DNA from: Reticulitermes speratus
Taxonomy: Eukaryota; Arthropoda; Insecta; Blattodea; Rhinotermitidae
Assembly (NCBI GenBank): GCA_021186555.1
Contig: JAJKFL010000005.1
Location: 44,573,635 to 44,637,634, forward strand
Direction: 5' to 3'
Length of the DNA stretch: 64,000 bases
Part shown: positions 12,601-27,200 of the stretch, one piece after another
How the letters are laid out: each line of letters opens with the position of its first letter
Position numbering within the stretch: position 1 is the stretch's first letter
Notes under the pieces: model-generated
Database searches by the model: none
What the model was told of the DNA's origin: nothing
The model's input: only the letters and a program-made list of their open reading frames with translations
Program-made: the position numbers and the translations under genes

Positions 12601-15216
12601 CAGACATAGCAGCTGTGTTTTAAATCTGTTAATTGTATTAGTATTGAAAGAATACAGTGATTTGTCAGCTGCGCCTAGCACATTTTCCATTGCAGTAATG
12701 TGGCACATTGCCAATTAGGTTAGAGTGTCATAATAATATAATTGGAACATAAGTTATCATTTATGACCAGGAGTTCCACTGCCAGTGAAAGAAGAAAGAG
12801 ACAAGTCCCGGTTTGGTTTCCCCGCTTCACAAGCTAGTAACTACAGCGTGACAGACTGCCGTGGCCTTGTTAAGACTCTGGTCTGTGGTGTGAAGACCAT
12901 CACATGGGGCTGTGCCTCGTGCAAGGTAAATGCTACTGTATCCTTTATTACCACATGATAAATGTCATTCAGTAGAATTGGTACAAAGCTGGCATTTGTT
13001 TGCAGAACAGCACTGGTGATGCAGCAATCCAGAGCAAGCAGTTTCAGCCCAAGGAGACACTTGTGTTTATCCGGCTTGTGAAGTGGGCTATGCAGGCTTT
13101 AGACATCTACACACTCAGTGTGACTTCCGTTACTGCAGGCACCATATTGCCAAGTGGACAGAGGACACAATCATCACAAAATGTCCGGACCAAGGAAGAG
13201 AAGGAGGTGCTGGAACACTTTGCTGGAGTTGTAAGTACACTGGTTTTTTTTGTTTACCTTAAAATAGATGGTGCTTATAGTCACCATGATGGTTTAAATG
13301 AGACAGGATTATAGGCTATGCAGGTAGAGTGGGATGGTGGATGTTGTTTTCACATCAGGGTAAACGGTTTTTGGCACATTTTAGTATTTTTGAGTTCATA
13401 GGAAATTTCATGCCCCAGATAATAATTGAGTTACTTTAGTCGGTGAGACAATAATGTAGCATTTTATGAGTTAGTGATCCTGTCGGTAGGTCAGGTAATT
13501 AGTTGGAAGATCACTGAGTTAGCCATCGAGTGAGTTACTCAAAAGGAGTCAGTGATTTCACAGTGCATCAGTTGGTCAGCTGAATAGGCAAATTGTTTTT
13601 GTCAGTAAGTTATACAGTCTCTCGGTCAGTGAGTTTTAATTTTGATCATTGAATGAGTAAGTTAGACAATTCTTCATCTAATTTATCTACATCTGTCCCA
13701 TTTTTGGAGGATTGAGTTGGAGGCATACAATCTTACCCCATTTGTGCGCAAGACAAGTGTGTTTGTGTGATCTGTGTTTTATGTGCACAATGCAGTTGGC
13801 TGTACAGTCATCCTTCGCTTTTTGCAGGTTTGTACTTCACAATTTTGCAAATTTGTTGGGTTACGTCAAGGATAAAGTACCTCACTTGGATCCTTCAGTG
13901 GTTAGGAGGATCAAAATTGTTCAGCAGCCTGATCAGGTCTTCAAGCAATACTGCATGATGTTCAAGGAGTTGAAGGGGTGGGGGGTGGAGAAGTGGTTCC
14001 CTCTCACAATGTTTCTCGAAAGAAAAGAAAAATACTAAAAAATACTAAACAACTGTGTTGGGGGAGGGGGTAAGGAAAAGTCCTTGGGACTAAAATCTCT
14101 GTAATTCAACATTAATTTCATTACCATCATGTACTTCAATTTTGTATTTTTCAGTTTTCAATGATGAACCCACAGACTTTCCAGGAGATATTCTCCACCA
14201 CGATTGACTATATGGTGGATCGTATCTATCGCAACTTCACGCTGCAGATAGTTGGCAACTCATTCCTGTCAAATCCAACAACATCACCTATCTTTGCTAC
14301 TGTGCTTGTGGAGTACCTGCTGGAACGGATGGAAGAGATGGGAAGCAATGTGGAACGCAGTAACCTGTACCTGAAACTATTCAAACTGGTGTTTGGGAGT
14401 GTCAGCTTGTTCCCAGCTGAGAATGAACACATGCTTCGTCCACACCTTCACCAGATTGTTAACAGGTTCAAGACTTATCGATTCCATATTTACTATGTGA
14501 CACACAGACTCTATGGATTTGAGGTTGTGGAATGTTAGATAGTGTAGCCTGGTAGGTAGGTACTACTGTTTTGGAGGAACATAACTGCTTCCACCTTCAG
14601 GATAGAAGCTGAAGATAAGGGCAGCAGATTCCTCCAGAACATCAATACCTACGTAACTAGGCAGCTCAATGCCACGTCCCTGAAGACTGCTGTCATAATT
14701 CTGTTAAATGTTTTGTTAACACATTATTTATTTATGTACCTGTCTTGTCTCTGTCTGCATGCCTACTTACCTGTTTTTAGGCATGTTCGTAAAACGTTGT
14801 GACAAGCGACTATTAGCTTTGTTATGTACATTTGTCTGTCCACATGGAACAGCTTAGCCCCTTTCTACAGATTTTTGTGAAATTAATGCTGTGTAGGCAG
14901 ATAATTGCTCCTTATTGTAAGAATTACACAAAACATAAATACAGTGTGGGAATAATGCAGAGTTTTAATGTTCAAGCATGCAGTGCATATAATAACCATT
15001 GTACTTGAAATTGCTAAAACTGATCCGTAGACTCCTGTGTTGAGTGTCTTGTCTGCTTGCATTGCAGGTCTATGGAACTGGCAATGAGTGCAAAGGAGCC
15101 ATACAATTACTTTCTACTGCTGCGTGCACTGTTCCGGTCTATTGGCGGGGGTAGCCATGACCTTCTGTACCAGGAGTTTCTCCCATTGTTGCCAAGCCTG
15201 TTGCAAGGTAATACAC

Positions 15217-15272
<56 letters not shown>

Positions 15273-18200
15273 GGGTGTGAACTGCATATTTCTGTCTCTT
15301 TCTAGGTTTTATATCGACATTCTGTCCTGTGTTGCTACTTTTAAATCTGTTTGCATCTCTGTGGATCACCTGTTTATCTCACTCCCAACCATTTGTCTGT
15401 ATGCATGAAACAACTCAAAAACTACTGAACAGATTTTCATGAAATTTGATATTGGCAGTTTAAGTAACATGTTGCCCCGTCTAATTTTCATCAAAATCCG
15501 ATAACACTGGACACTTGCCATGATGACCTGCAGGCCTTTGTGCTTGCATTTTTAGTGTAACTTGCTAAATATTTGTGAGAATGAAGAATGTTTGAGACAA
15601 AATTTGTAGAGAAAAATTAAACACTTTTTTATGTCCCATATAGTCTTTCAAGTTTTTGAGGTAATTGAAGAAAAGGGAAGGAATGCACGATAATTGTTAC
15701 ACTGTGCATACAGTTCCTAACTTGTTAACTTTATTATCACATTGTATGGTGATAGTTTTTAATAGTATATCAGAAAAATGTTTTTTTGTAACCAAGAAAG
15801 TACTGGATTATAAATGTTAATCTTGTGGAGCAAGGTACTTATAACACATACATTTGCACAACATAGTCGTTTGGAATACTTAATTGTATTTCTTTTGCAT
15901 TTCCTAAGAACACTAAGCACTATCATAATCTGTTCAGGTCTGAACAGCCTCCAGAGTGGCCTTCACAAGCAACACATGAAGGACCTGTTTGTAGAACTGT
16001 GTCTCACTGTACCTGTTCGATTAAGCTCTCTGCTGCCCTACCTGCCAATGCTGATGGACCCATTGGTATCAGCCTTAAATGGGTCCCCAACCCTTATCAG
16101 CCAGGTAAACCTTCTGTGTGTTCAATTGAAGTTAGACTTAAAAGATGAGGACATGGTTAAGATTTGAAGCTTTTACAGCAAATAAATTCACAAGAATTGT
16201 CTTGGGCCATCATCTGCTTCAGTTTCAGTTTTACATTTATGTACCTAAGAACTCCTTGTCATTAAATTTTGAATTGTGGTTGCTCAGTAACAGATCTAAT
16301 TCACTTGGTACCAGAGAGTAAGTGAAGCATAAGAGCTGAGTAAATTTATGTGAATGCTGGGGGTTTATTCCCTGCAGTAACATGACAGATTGTGTCCTAA
16401 ATGTTTCTGTGACATTCTTATTCTTGTATCTGTGAACACTTACTGTGGGTAAAGCAGCCAGTCTGCAGCTGAATTCTCAGTTCCATTTGGTACTGCCAAC
16501 AGTGTCTCACCCTAATCAAAATATCATTAGGGTGGCTTGATGCCTTCTGCCAACTCAGCATAGTCTGTCTTGTTATGTTGGTAACAGGGCCTGCGCACGC
16601 TAGAACTCTGTGTTGATAACCTGCAGCCTGATTTCCTGTACGAGCACATTCAACCTGTTCGAGCAGATCTAATGCAGGCATTGTGGCGCACTGTACACAA
16701 TCCATCTGACCAGGTGGCACATGTGGCATTCAGGTAAGTAGATGATGTACTTATCCATCTCAAGCAGTCAGATACATGCTGTGTAGTCTCCACTTAAAAT
16801 TTCTGTGTGCTACAAAAGATTTGCAATATGAGAATCTCGTGGTTGTGACTAATAAGATCACTGTCTTCTGGGTTGTGATGCCCTGTAGTTAGGTAAGGTG
16901 GGTGCCTGTGTTTTGGTGGAACCTGTTGGCCTTCATCTTGAGGATGGAAGTGCATATTCGTGCAAACATTTGGTACATGTCTACAAAATTTTATGGGATC
17001 ACATCCCAGTTTACAGTGTGTGAATTACTCCATTTTATTTCATTTTACAGGTATTGTCAGACAATGGGAGAGTAGCTGTACCAAGGAATCCAGCAGACCA
17101 GATTTTTGTTTACCTGATAACAGAAATAAAGCCATGTTTCATTGATTTTAAAGTCTGGTACATTGTGCAAAGTTCAGGAGCTTAGTCTTAATGCAGTGGG
17201 AGGTCTGAATCTGTGAACCATGCCCTCCAACTCAACATCATCAACATAATGAATAATGGAGCATTTCCATCAGAACAAAATTTCAGAAAATGCCTTGTCA
17301 TTAGCACACAATAATGAAGTTATGTGACTTGGCTGAACAGAATTGCACAATTCAAATCTTCTGGGATGTTGTGCTGTGTTGCTGGGCAAGTAGTTCTTAC
17401 TCTTACTATTTACCTAGTGATACAGCATAACATCCCAGAAGATGTGAATCTTCAGTAGCATTGCTGTGAGAATCTCAAATCTCACACAGGGGGATGACAT
17501 CAGGTATCTACAATTGTGTCCTTGCTTCATTTCAGGGTTCTGGGGAAATTTGGTGGAGGTAACCGCAAGATGATGATTGAGCCCCAGAAACTGGAGTATA
17601 ATGACAAGGAGATGCCTGGTCCTGCAATAATTGCATATTTCCAGGAGCATTCTAAACCAATAGACTTCCCTGTGGAGAAGGTGAAGTATTGATGTTCTTA
17701 TGTCCAGCTGTGATTCACACATTATCACATGGCAGGGTGGAGCAGAGGTGATGAGGAACAATAAAGCTTAGGAAACGAGGATTTTTAGTCCCCATTACTG
17801 GTACTTAAACAGGAATCCTGAGAGGAACTCAAAATCCTCCTTTCCCATTGCATAGATTTATAATTCTATGTACCGATTGTTGTGGTTGTTGTTGTTATTG
17901 TTGTCATTGCTATTGCTGCCACTGTTGTCATTATCGTCGTAGTCGTGAGATCTTATTACTGAAATGCAGGTTCTGTATATGTTGTATTTGTCAGATGCAA
18001 CCTCAAAGTTTCACATCACCAGTGTGTTAGTAATTGATGGTGTAGAAGCAAACTAATTTAGTGTATGTGTCTATACATGTGCATGTGGGCATGTGCGTGT
18101 GATATTCAAGCAAGTACAATGCTTTGAAGGCTGATAATGTTGGTGTATACAGTTGCCATAAGTAAAACACCTGCTTTTGCCTTCTGTCACAAGTATATGG

Positions 18201-21200
18201 TGTGTGCATTATCCTATGTTGTCATTTGTAACTTCATACCATTATTTCTGTGTCCCAGGTCATTGAGACAGCATTCACAGCCCTTAAGACGAGCACAACA
18301 GATCCATTCTACCGTCGTCAGTGCTGGGAAGTTATCCGCTGTTTCTTGGTAGCATCACTGAACCTCGATGATGATAAGAACACAATGCAGCAGCTGTTCT
18401 CTTACCCAAGGTATATCACTACAATACTTTGCTGTAGCAAGATGTGGGCATAAGTGGGAAGATAAGATTAAAATGGTTATTAGGGACGTAAATGTGTGAG
18501 AACATGGACCAGATTTGTCTGGTGTAGGGTAGGAACCAATGGTAAGCTCATGTGTCCATGAAAGGTTGAAAACTTCTTGAGTAACGGAATGACTATTACC
18601 TTCTTAAAAAGGGTCCTCATCCATGGAGTTGGTTAAGTACACTAGTATAATAACATTCCTTATCATTTACTCCAAATTGCCATTTACTACATTCTTTGTA
18701 GGTTGAGATACTTCCCTGACTGATGGGTTAAACACATGAAGACTGTGCTTCCTCCAGGTGTGATCTGGTTTCACTCTACATAGGCAATTGTACAGAATTT
18801 CTGAGACAGGGACACCCATAGGGATTCCCCCACCCCAATATAGCGATCTTGATGATACTCATGAGATGGGATGTCTACAGCTTAACACTGAACCACAGAG
18901 GGGGCCTAGTGTTCTTCACATTCCCAAAGTTTTATCTTTGATAGAGCTCTTTGGCCTAATGAACTAATAACTAACTAACTACTTGGAGCAGAGCCCTTAT
19001 GGAGAAGATCATAGTTGTTCATATATTCAAGAAATTCCCTGCATTTTATTTAACTGGAAGATTTGTAACCATACCCACCATAGCCCACTACTTGTTCCTA
19101 TCCTCATTCAGATGAATAAAGTCACATCCTCACAGCCTATGTCTTTAAAATTCATTTTAATATTATTCTTGCATCAACACCTGGGTCTTCAAACTGTCTG
19201 TTTTCTGAGGTTTTTCACACCAAGACACTGTGTGCACTTCTATTCTGACCCATGCATGCAACATGCCATGCCCATCTCACATTTCTTGATGCTGTGTATG
19301 ACCAGCAAAATTCTGCTGAGATCTGACCAGAGATTCAATCAGGACCCTCTGAATGAGAGTCCATGGCCTAATGCTGAGACAGCACATGAACAGTGTTGTA
19401 TAAAACAGTACAGGAAGTAGTGATTTGGCCACTGTTTTAATAAACATTGTTAAGTTTGAAGATTACAGTCTTTATCTTTACATTATTCATCCTATTGTGT
19501 TTTGGACACTTGAACAGTGACAACAAATTTAGTTGAGTGCAAGAAAGATTTGTTTTATTATTTATGAAAACATACAGCTACATGTTTTGGCTGTGACCAA
19601 GCCATCATCAGGCTGTACAGTGCTTGACTGAATTTGTTGTCATTGTTCATATTACAATGTTTGTGTAATTATTATTACTACTGGCATTTGACTGTTTCAG
19701 TTTTGATGATCAACATGTTAAGATCTCACCAATTCAGGGCATTCCCTATAAGTCACCAGACAAGCAGGCCAGGGCCACTCATCAAACGGCTGTCACAGGC
19801 AAGTAGAATTGATTCACAGGGTGTCAGTAGCTTTTGCTATAATCACAAACACTTTGAAGCCATTAATATATTTGATTCACTGCCATTAATCAAGTAATGA
19901 TTCATGAAGGTCACAGTGTTTGGGAATGTGAGGCCATGTAGAATGGTAGATAGCTATCAACATTCCAGAGGAATGTGCTGCTTCCCCCTGTAAGGTAGGA
20001 GAGTTGAAATGTTGGTACCAATATACCGAACTGTATGGTGTCACACCCCAGGAAACTGTAATCTGCATATTGACTGTCATGAGAACCTGAAATCTCATGT
20101 AATGAACCACATAATAAACTGTACAATACGTGTATTGAATGTTACAAATTATAATGCCATGCACTTTTGAAAGATGCTTCCAACATTTTGAGGAACCTGC
20201 TGCTTCAGTTTTCATTATCATGAAGACTCACGCTTAATTTATGTTCCAAACCATGATGGGCTTCATGTGCATCACATTTACTAGTCATGCCTTTGTCAGA
20301 GGTAAGGGAAGGTGCTGAGGTGTTAAAGCTAGTCCCAAACCTGTAGCCTTTATGAGAAAAATCTAATGTGTAGATGAAATAATTGGTAGACTGATTAATC
20401 AGTAAGTTCATTCATAAAAAGGTGAAGTTGTCACTGTGGTTAATGGAGCACCTTGCCATGAATATTTATGGAGGGAGGGCTTTATAGCTCCACACATTTT
20501 AAATAAAGGTACTAGATTGAGATGATTGGTCAGCTTCATGCCCTGGCTGTTTTAACCTGAGAAAAGAGTTCCCCAATATCCATTTAATAGTAGGCTGGGT
20601 GGCCCCAGAGCCAGTCTGGACAGGGTAAAGGACTTTAAAATCTTTGCCGTTACTGGGAATTACTCCGTACTTCTCTGGTCATCTAGCTTGTAGCTTAGTC
20701 GCTGTAGCAACAGAAAGATGTTCTTGATGATGATAAAGAGTAAGTGTTTAACTGTAGGCAATAAACCTGTTATTTTGATGCTATGAGTATGTAGGCTTCA
20801 GAGGAGCCAATACACTGACATATTTCCCAGGGAATGCAGTCGACACGCTGTAAGGCTGCTCGCCATTTAGTACCATGATTGAGAACGCATGGAGCTTCAC
20901 TTCCATTTACCCGGTGTCTCATGGTGCTTAGGCACAGGCATAACTTTATCTGAAGCCATCATAATGTTGAACCTGCATGCTTTGTGTGCTGCACTTTTCT
21001 AATTTCATGTGCACAATTGATCTGGCTGAATGTTGTGTTTTCAGTACTGTACTGTGCCACATAAAGATTGTGTGGTTGATGCCACTTGATGCTACCTGCT
21101 CTGCCTGTTGTTGTACACCTGTCAAACCCCCTTCGGTTTATATTAACCAGTTTAAAGCACTTGTCAAATGTAAAGGTTGTCTCTGTCAGCATTGTATGAA

Positions 21201-24200
21201 CAGAATGTCTTGATGATTTGAGGGGAATATAGGGAAGTGTAATGGCTTGATAGGGTGGAACATGGAGGTAGTTGATCTTTGGGACCTTTTTCCATGTTTC
21301 AGTATTATATCATTACCTTGAAGTTACAGCATGGCTGCCAGTCCAGGACTGTTGTGGGATTTAAATAACTTGTTTCTATATGACATGTTAACAGTGTACA
21401 GTATGTGAACTGGTTCAAACTCCATGTGATGCTCAGTTTAGATACAGTTACAACCAGGAAATTGTTAGAGGAATCTTGTTTTTGTTTGCAGGAATGTTTG
21501 TTGCCGCAGCCATAAAGGAGTTGCGACAGTGTGTTTTGCCGACTATGGTGTTTCTTGTTAGTCACTACACAATGGTGGCAATATCGCAGCAAGCAGGTCA
21601 GTCTGTTACACAGTAGTGGCAATATCACAGCAGACAGGTTAGTTTGATACACAGTGGTGGCAATATTGCAGCAGGCGGTGATTAATTACACAAGCAGAAA
21701 TAGAGGACTGTGTGAACCTTGTCTTTCATTCTCAGAAAATATGAGTGGCACCTGTAGTAGCCTACATGTGTACAACATGTCACATTTTTATTTGCATTCA
21801 GTTTTATAGGTATGAATTTTTCAGGATTGGAACAGTTTGTAGTGGAACCTAGTTTGATGTTTCTTGATTCAAGGTTTTCTCTTAATGTAATGTTCACTTT
21901 CATGTTCCGATGTCATTAAACTGTCTTAAATTTTCTGTATTTAACATTCTCTCAGTTCATGTTGAAATCCATTGCTTCACATGTGGGTATTTCACTGCTT
22001 GTTGTTGTAGTATTTCACTGCGTATTCCAATTGTTGGTGTAATATTTTACCTCTGCCTACACAGGACACTTAAACCACTTTATGACATCTTTAATGGTCC
22101 CCTGCCAGCCCTTGTAGCTACATGTAAATGGCACGAAGTCTCTGCTATTGAATGTTACCGTATTTTTAGATTATCTTTTGTGCCTATCAATATAAAATGC
22201 ATTCTTGGTTTAAAAAAGGGCCACAGAAGAGTAACGCTGCCATATATTTATAACAAAAATAAATACTAGCACAGTCTAAGCACAGACTCTTGAAGGTGTG
22301 GTTTTGATAGAGTGGCCAACCATGTCTCAGGAATGGTGTTAGCCAACAACAAATGAAGTCACAGTATGGAATGGTGGATGCAGAAAGTAAATCTGATCAC
22401 TTCTGTCATTCCATGCAGTTGTAGATCTAAGTGACAGCTGTAAATTCTTCAAAACATCAACTCTGGTGTATTGATTTGGTGCCTCTGTATCTGTCATTCA
22501 GGTCCATTATCCATGACATCAAAACAGGCGAACCTAAAGGGCATGGACCCACTGGTACTTATAGACTCGCTTGCTGTCATAATGGGTCATGAGGAGAAGG
22601 AATTGTGTAAGCCTGGACACTTGGCCCTTGTTCTGATCTTGGAGACTGCTATCAACATACTCGGCTCCAAACAGAAGGTGAGCTCTCGTACAGTTCTGCC
22701 TAAAACACGGCAGAAGGAAATACCATTTAACACATGCGTTTGTGTTGACCAGTCATGGTAGAATTACTCTTACTTGTCATGTGATGTTTTAAAATGTTTT
22801 GCTTGTCTCCTGGGAATCATATGAACAAACATTAAAAAGCCAAACCTAAAGCCTTCTCTTGGCTAACTGTTGCAGCTACTTGTGAAGGAGTATCACCATA
22901 TCCATTAAGAAAAAACTTACAAAGAATTTTTTGATGTTTAAAACTATGTGGCCTAGTAGGGTCACTGCACCACATACATTCCTGACTGAAAGGGGTAATG
23001 CCAGGAATGCACCAATCCTGGGGTGCCAGGTTGCCGGGTGACTCATCTTTAGTGGTGGCCCCTAGCATTTGTGGGCCTGAGTGTGGAACTTGCTTCATTT
23101 CACCCTTCTGCTTAGAAATTCGAGGTTTCTTGTAGGTTTTTAGGAAATTTGTGTAACCCTGCTTAATGCCATGTAATGGTGCCTCCTCTTGCTTCAACTT
23201 CTGGTTCTCCTTATTTTCTACATACATTTTCCTCTTACTTCCCTTTCCCCTCCTCCTCCTTTATTCTCATCTTCACCATTTTTTGTTTCTGCTCTTACTC
23301 TTGACATTTGTTCACCATCTCTTCCACTTCTTCCCACATCCCCTCGCTCTTGAAAGTAATATTGAGCTCATATTTGTATTCAAAAAATGTGTTGTTTGTT
23401 GAAACTGTCTACTGCTCTTACAGGCTTGCCAACTGCCCCTAATGGAGTACCTGGCAGAACGCATGTGTTCGCTGTGCTATGAACGAGCCTGGTATGCCAA
23501 ACTGGGTGGCTGCATTGCCATTAAGTTTCTGGTTGAGCGCATGGCAATGCGATGGGTTTACGAACATCTGTTTCTGTTCCTGACTGCTCTGCTGTTTGTC
23601 ATGATGGATCTGACTGGAGAGGTGCATATCTTCCAGACACATAACTCACAGAAACTTGGGAAACAGCATTGCAGTGTAAAAGTTGGTTCTCCCCTTTTAT
23701 TTTTATTTCCCCCCCCTCCCCCCCTATATTGGTGAGTCCTGAGCCCGGATGTTAGTTCATAGAATGGGGGAAGACAGTGTCACACTGTAGATATTAGTTC
23801 TTCTGCTTCATATGCAAGAGTCCTGAGCTAAGTCTCTGATGCCTGAAACTTGCCTAATAATGTGTGAGAATTCAGTTTGCACAGAAAGCACCTTTTGTTT
23901 TGCATAGATAGACCAACTGGTTAGTGCTGTTTGTTGTGAGAATCATGTGGAACATAAATACACTTTGTGGGCAAAAAAGTAGAACTTTTTAATGTTATAG
24001 CAGATGATACATATAGGATGCACTGTGCTTTGCAGGGTTAGTATACATTTTAATAAGTTAAAGATGAAGTTGCTCCTGTGTTTAATTACACACCATCCCA
24101 GGAATGTACATATGCAGTTGATAAAACATCATTCAACAAACAGAAATTTGTGCCATGGTACAGGCAGTTTGTTGGCTTGTCACTGGAGGCCTGGGTTCAA

Positions 24201-27200
24201 TCCCAGGCCAGTCCATGTGGAATTTGTGGTGGACAAAGTGGCACTGGGACAGGTTTTTGTCTTGAGTACTTCAGTTTTCCCCTGTCAATATCATTCCATT
24301 GGTGCTGCATGCTTATTCATTCGTCCATCATGAACACTATATAATGTCAGCAATTGATAACATTGTTAAATAACATGCTTAAAAAATTAAATATTTTGAT
24401 GGAGATTACTGGCTGATGCAGGTGTCCAGTGGTGCGATTGACATGGCAAAGGCAAACCTGGAGAAGATGCTTATCAGTTGTGCTGCTCCAGTGGAGAGAG
24501 ATGGAACTAATGATGATGTGGTTAATGCCCAGCAGAAGAGTTTATTTGAAGTGACCCATGAGCTTGTGCGGCAGGTCACCAGCCCCAATACGCTTGTGAG
24601 GGAGCAGGTAAATATCCATAGCCTTAACCACACCATCCTACAGAGATATTCATGGTCACATGGAGCAAGAACTGTATCACTATGCAATTCCACATATTTT
24701 CAGCATTAACCTATGTCCTATTGGGGTGGGTTTTTAAATTTTAGTGCATGATTTATGAAAAACATGTTATTTGAACAGAAAAAGATAAAATTATGAAATA
24801 AATAGCATTTTGTAGAAAATGAAACAGAGCTTATGCAGCATGTCTTAAAAATACAATAAATTTTCTTGTTGCTTCAATATATAAAATGAATTTCTATGGG
24901 TGTTTGTTAAACAAGGAAAGGTTCTCAAAAATGTTCAATAGGTCAGTAGTTGAGATTTGAGGTTCCCACAGCCGTGACTGAAGAATATATCACTTCCTCA
25001 TATGTGACATGTTCCTGAGAAATGTCATGTCAACCAGAATCATGGAAAATTAAACCATTTTGTTTTTTGAAGAAATTGTGTTATTAAGAATGGCATTGTT
25101 GCAGATCAAAGAAATAGAGATATTGATCATTAATTAGGTTAACAACAATGTAAATTGTCAAACATTTAGGTTCATGTGGTGTATAATGTAAGTAACACAC
25201 ACTATTAAGCAATAAACAGTATTTAATTGGCTTGAAAACAGTATGCACTGATGAATATATTGTAATTACACCGTTACATACATGGCCCATCTGCAGCATG
25301 CAATATGGGAGACACAGGCACAGGCTGCACTGCTACTCCCACAAGGTCTTCCATAAAATGAAAGGATCTGTGCATGTTTCAACCCATGGCTCAATTTATA
25401 GCAGCATGTAAAGTATAATTGTTTAAATCAAAGTTGCATGAACTGTAGGAGTAGTGTATTGTCTTTTGAAGTGTGAAATCATTTAGTCTGGTAGAAATTT
25501 ACTAGGCTACATTGTGGAACATTGCACAGGACAGTATTGTTAAGATGAATCGTTGGTCTTTGTATTTATATTTTATACAGCTGCTGTGTGGGATACATGT
25601 TATTTGTTTGAATTGTGATATATGCAGTAAGAGGTAATATGACATGTAACATGCCCCAGGCAATGCACTCTCTGGAGGTCTTGGCACATATCCAGAATAA
25701 GACAGTAACAGAGGTAATGGAACCACACAAAGAAGTCCTACAGGACATGATCCCACCAAAGAAACATCTCCTGCGCCACCAGCCAGCCAATGCACAAATA
25801 GGCATCATGGATGGCAACACTTTCTGCACCACACTGGAGCCACGACTCTTCACTATTGGTGAGTCATTCAGGATATATGTACGCTTTCCAACATTCTCAA
25901 GGATTAATATGTGACACTATAATTAGGCTGTGCTATAGCTCAAGTGGTTTAGACACTGGTGTCTCACAGCAGAGCCTCAGATTCAGGTCTGGTGAGTCCA
26001 TGTGAGCTCTTTGTGGACAAAGTGGGACTGGGACAAGTTTCTCTCCAAGCTTCTTCTGTTTTCCCCTGCTAAACATTGTACTCACATTGTTCTGTACTCA
26101 TCTGTCAATGCCTTCATGAAGTGTGGAATAGCCCTGACCAGGCAGATCATTATTACACCATTGGTCTTCAGTTGGAGGGCTTGATTTCTCTGACCCATCA
26201 CCTGGCTGGTCACAGAGTAAGGAAGTTAGGTTCCTGCACTCGAGTATAATACCAAGGTTAAGGAAGTTTTGCCTGTATGCCATCTGTATGCCTTTTGTTT
26301 TGTAGCTTATGCTCAGGGGCAACTGTAACCTTGCCTTTATGATTACAGTCTTCTGCTAGGATGTGACAACATATTTTGATAGAGACCTGTTTGCTATCTA
26401 GACAGTGGTGCAGTCCAGAAAATCATAAGATTACTGTAAGAACTGAAATCTCATTTTCACTTTAAGTGTCTGTCATTATCTTACCCTTTGTATTGCTGTT
26501 TTCTTGTGCATTTTTATGAAGATTTATTCCATTCAGGCATCTGCATTCAAACTGTGTTTCAGACCTGTCGATTGTGGAGCACAAAGTGTTTTTCCATGAG
26601 CTGTTATCCTTGTGTGAGGCAGAGGATGCAGTCCTCAACAAGCTGCCATGTTACAAGTCAGTGAGCAACCTTGTCCCTCTGCGTAAGTCGGCACTTCGAG
26701 CCCTGGCAGCTTGCCATTACATCCAGTCATGCCGAGAGAAGATATTCCCAGTGCTGTACAAAGCCCTTGAACAGTCAAATCCAGAACTGCAGGAGGCTGG
26801 CTTTGAGTGCATGAAGAAGTTTATTTCAGGCTTCCAGATTGACATGGAGGTGGTGAGCAGTCAGAACTTGAAACAGAAACAAAGAAAGAGCATTATCTCA
26901 TGTTGCATTGGACAAATGCGGTCATGTTTAAGTTAAAGTTGGTAGGTCTAATATACCAGGGCCTGAATTTGCAAAAGTATTTTCCACTGTTACCCAAAGG
27001 TCCTCTTGTTGTGTGAGCAGTGAGTTAATTCTTAGCAGTCTAGTACTGGAGAGTGACTTGTTAGTCTTTCTGTCATATTTGCAATGAAAAGTTGCAAGAG
27101 CCTACCATTTATCTACAAGTCTTGCATCTGTGTATCTGCACGTAACAAACCAACAACTGCAGAACAGCTTTTCCTATACCTTTACACTGTACTGAAATTT

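Larger units (their letters stand above)
19799..21491. other. Intron 17 (GC-AG)
   Basis: Begins GCAAGT and ends TTTGTTTGCAG. Contains family A (about 19915-20110) and SINE-B (about 20440-20715) copies. Confidence 0.75.

Noticed and set aside
15057..15305. Read-through of exon 12 into a Leu-Ser repeat protein
   Set aside because: It is the translated CT microsatellite beyond a phase-correct donor at 15208.
25925..26000. Functional tRNA gene
   Set aside because: A- and B-box-like motifs are present but no full cloverleaf or anticodon arm is evident; the shared downstream body shows a SINE.
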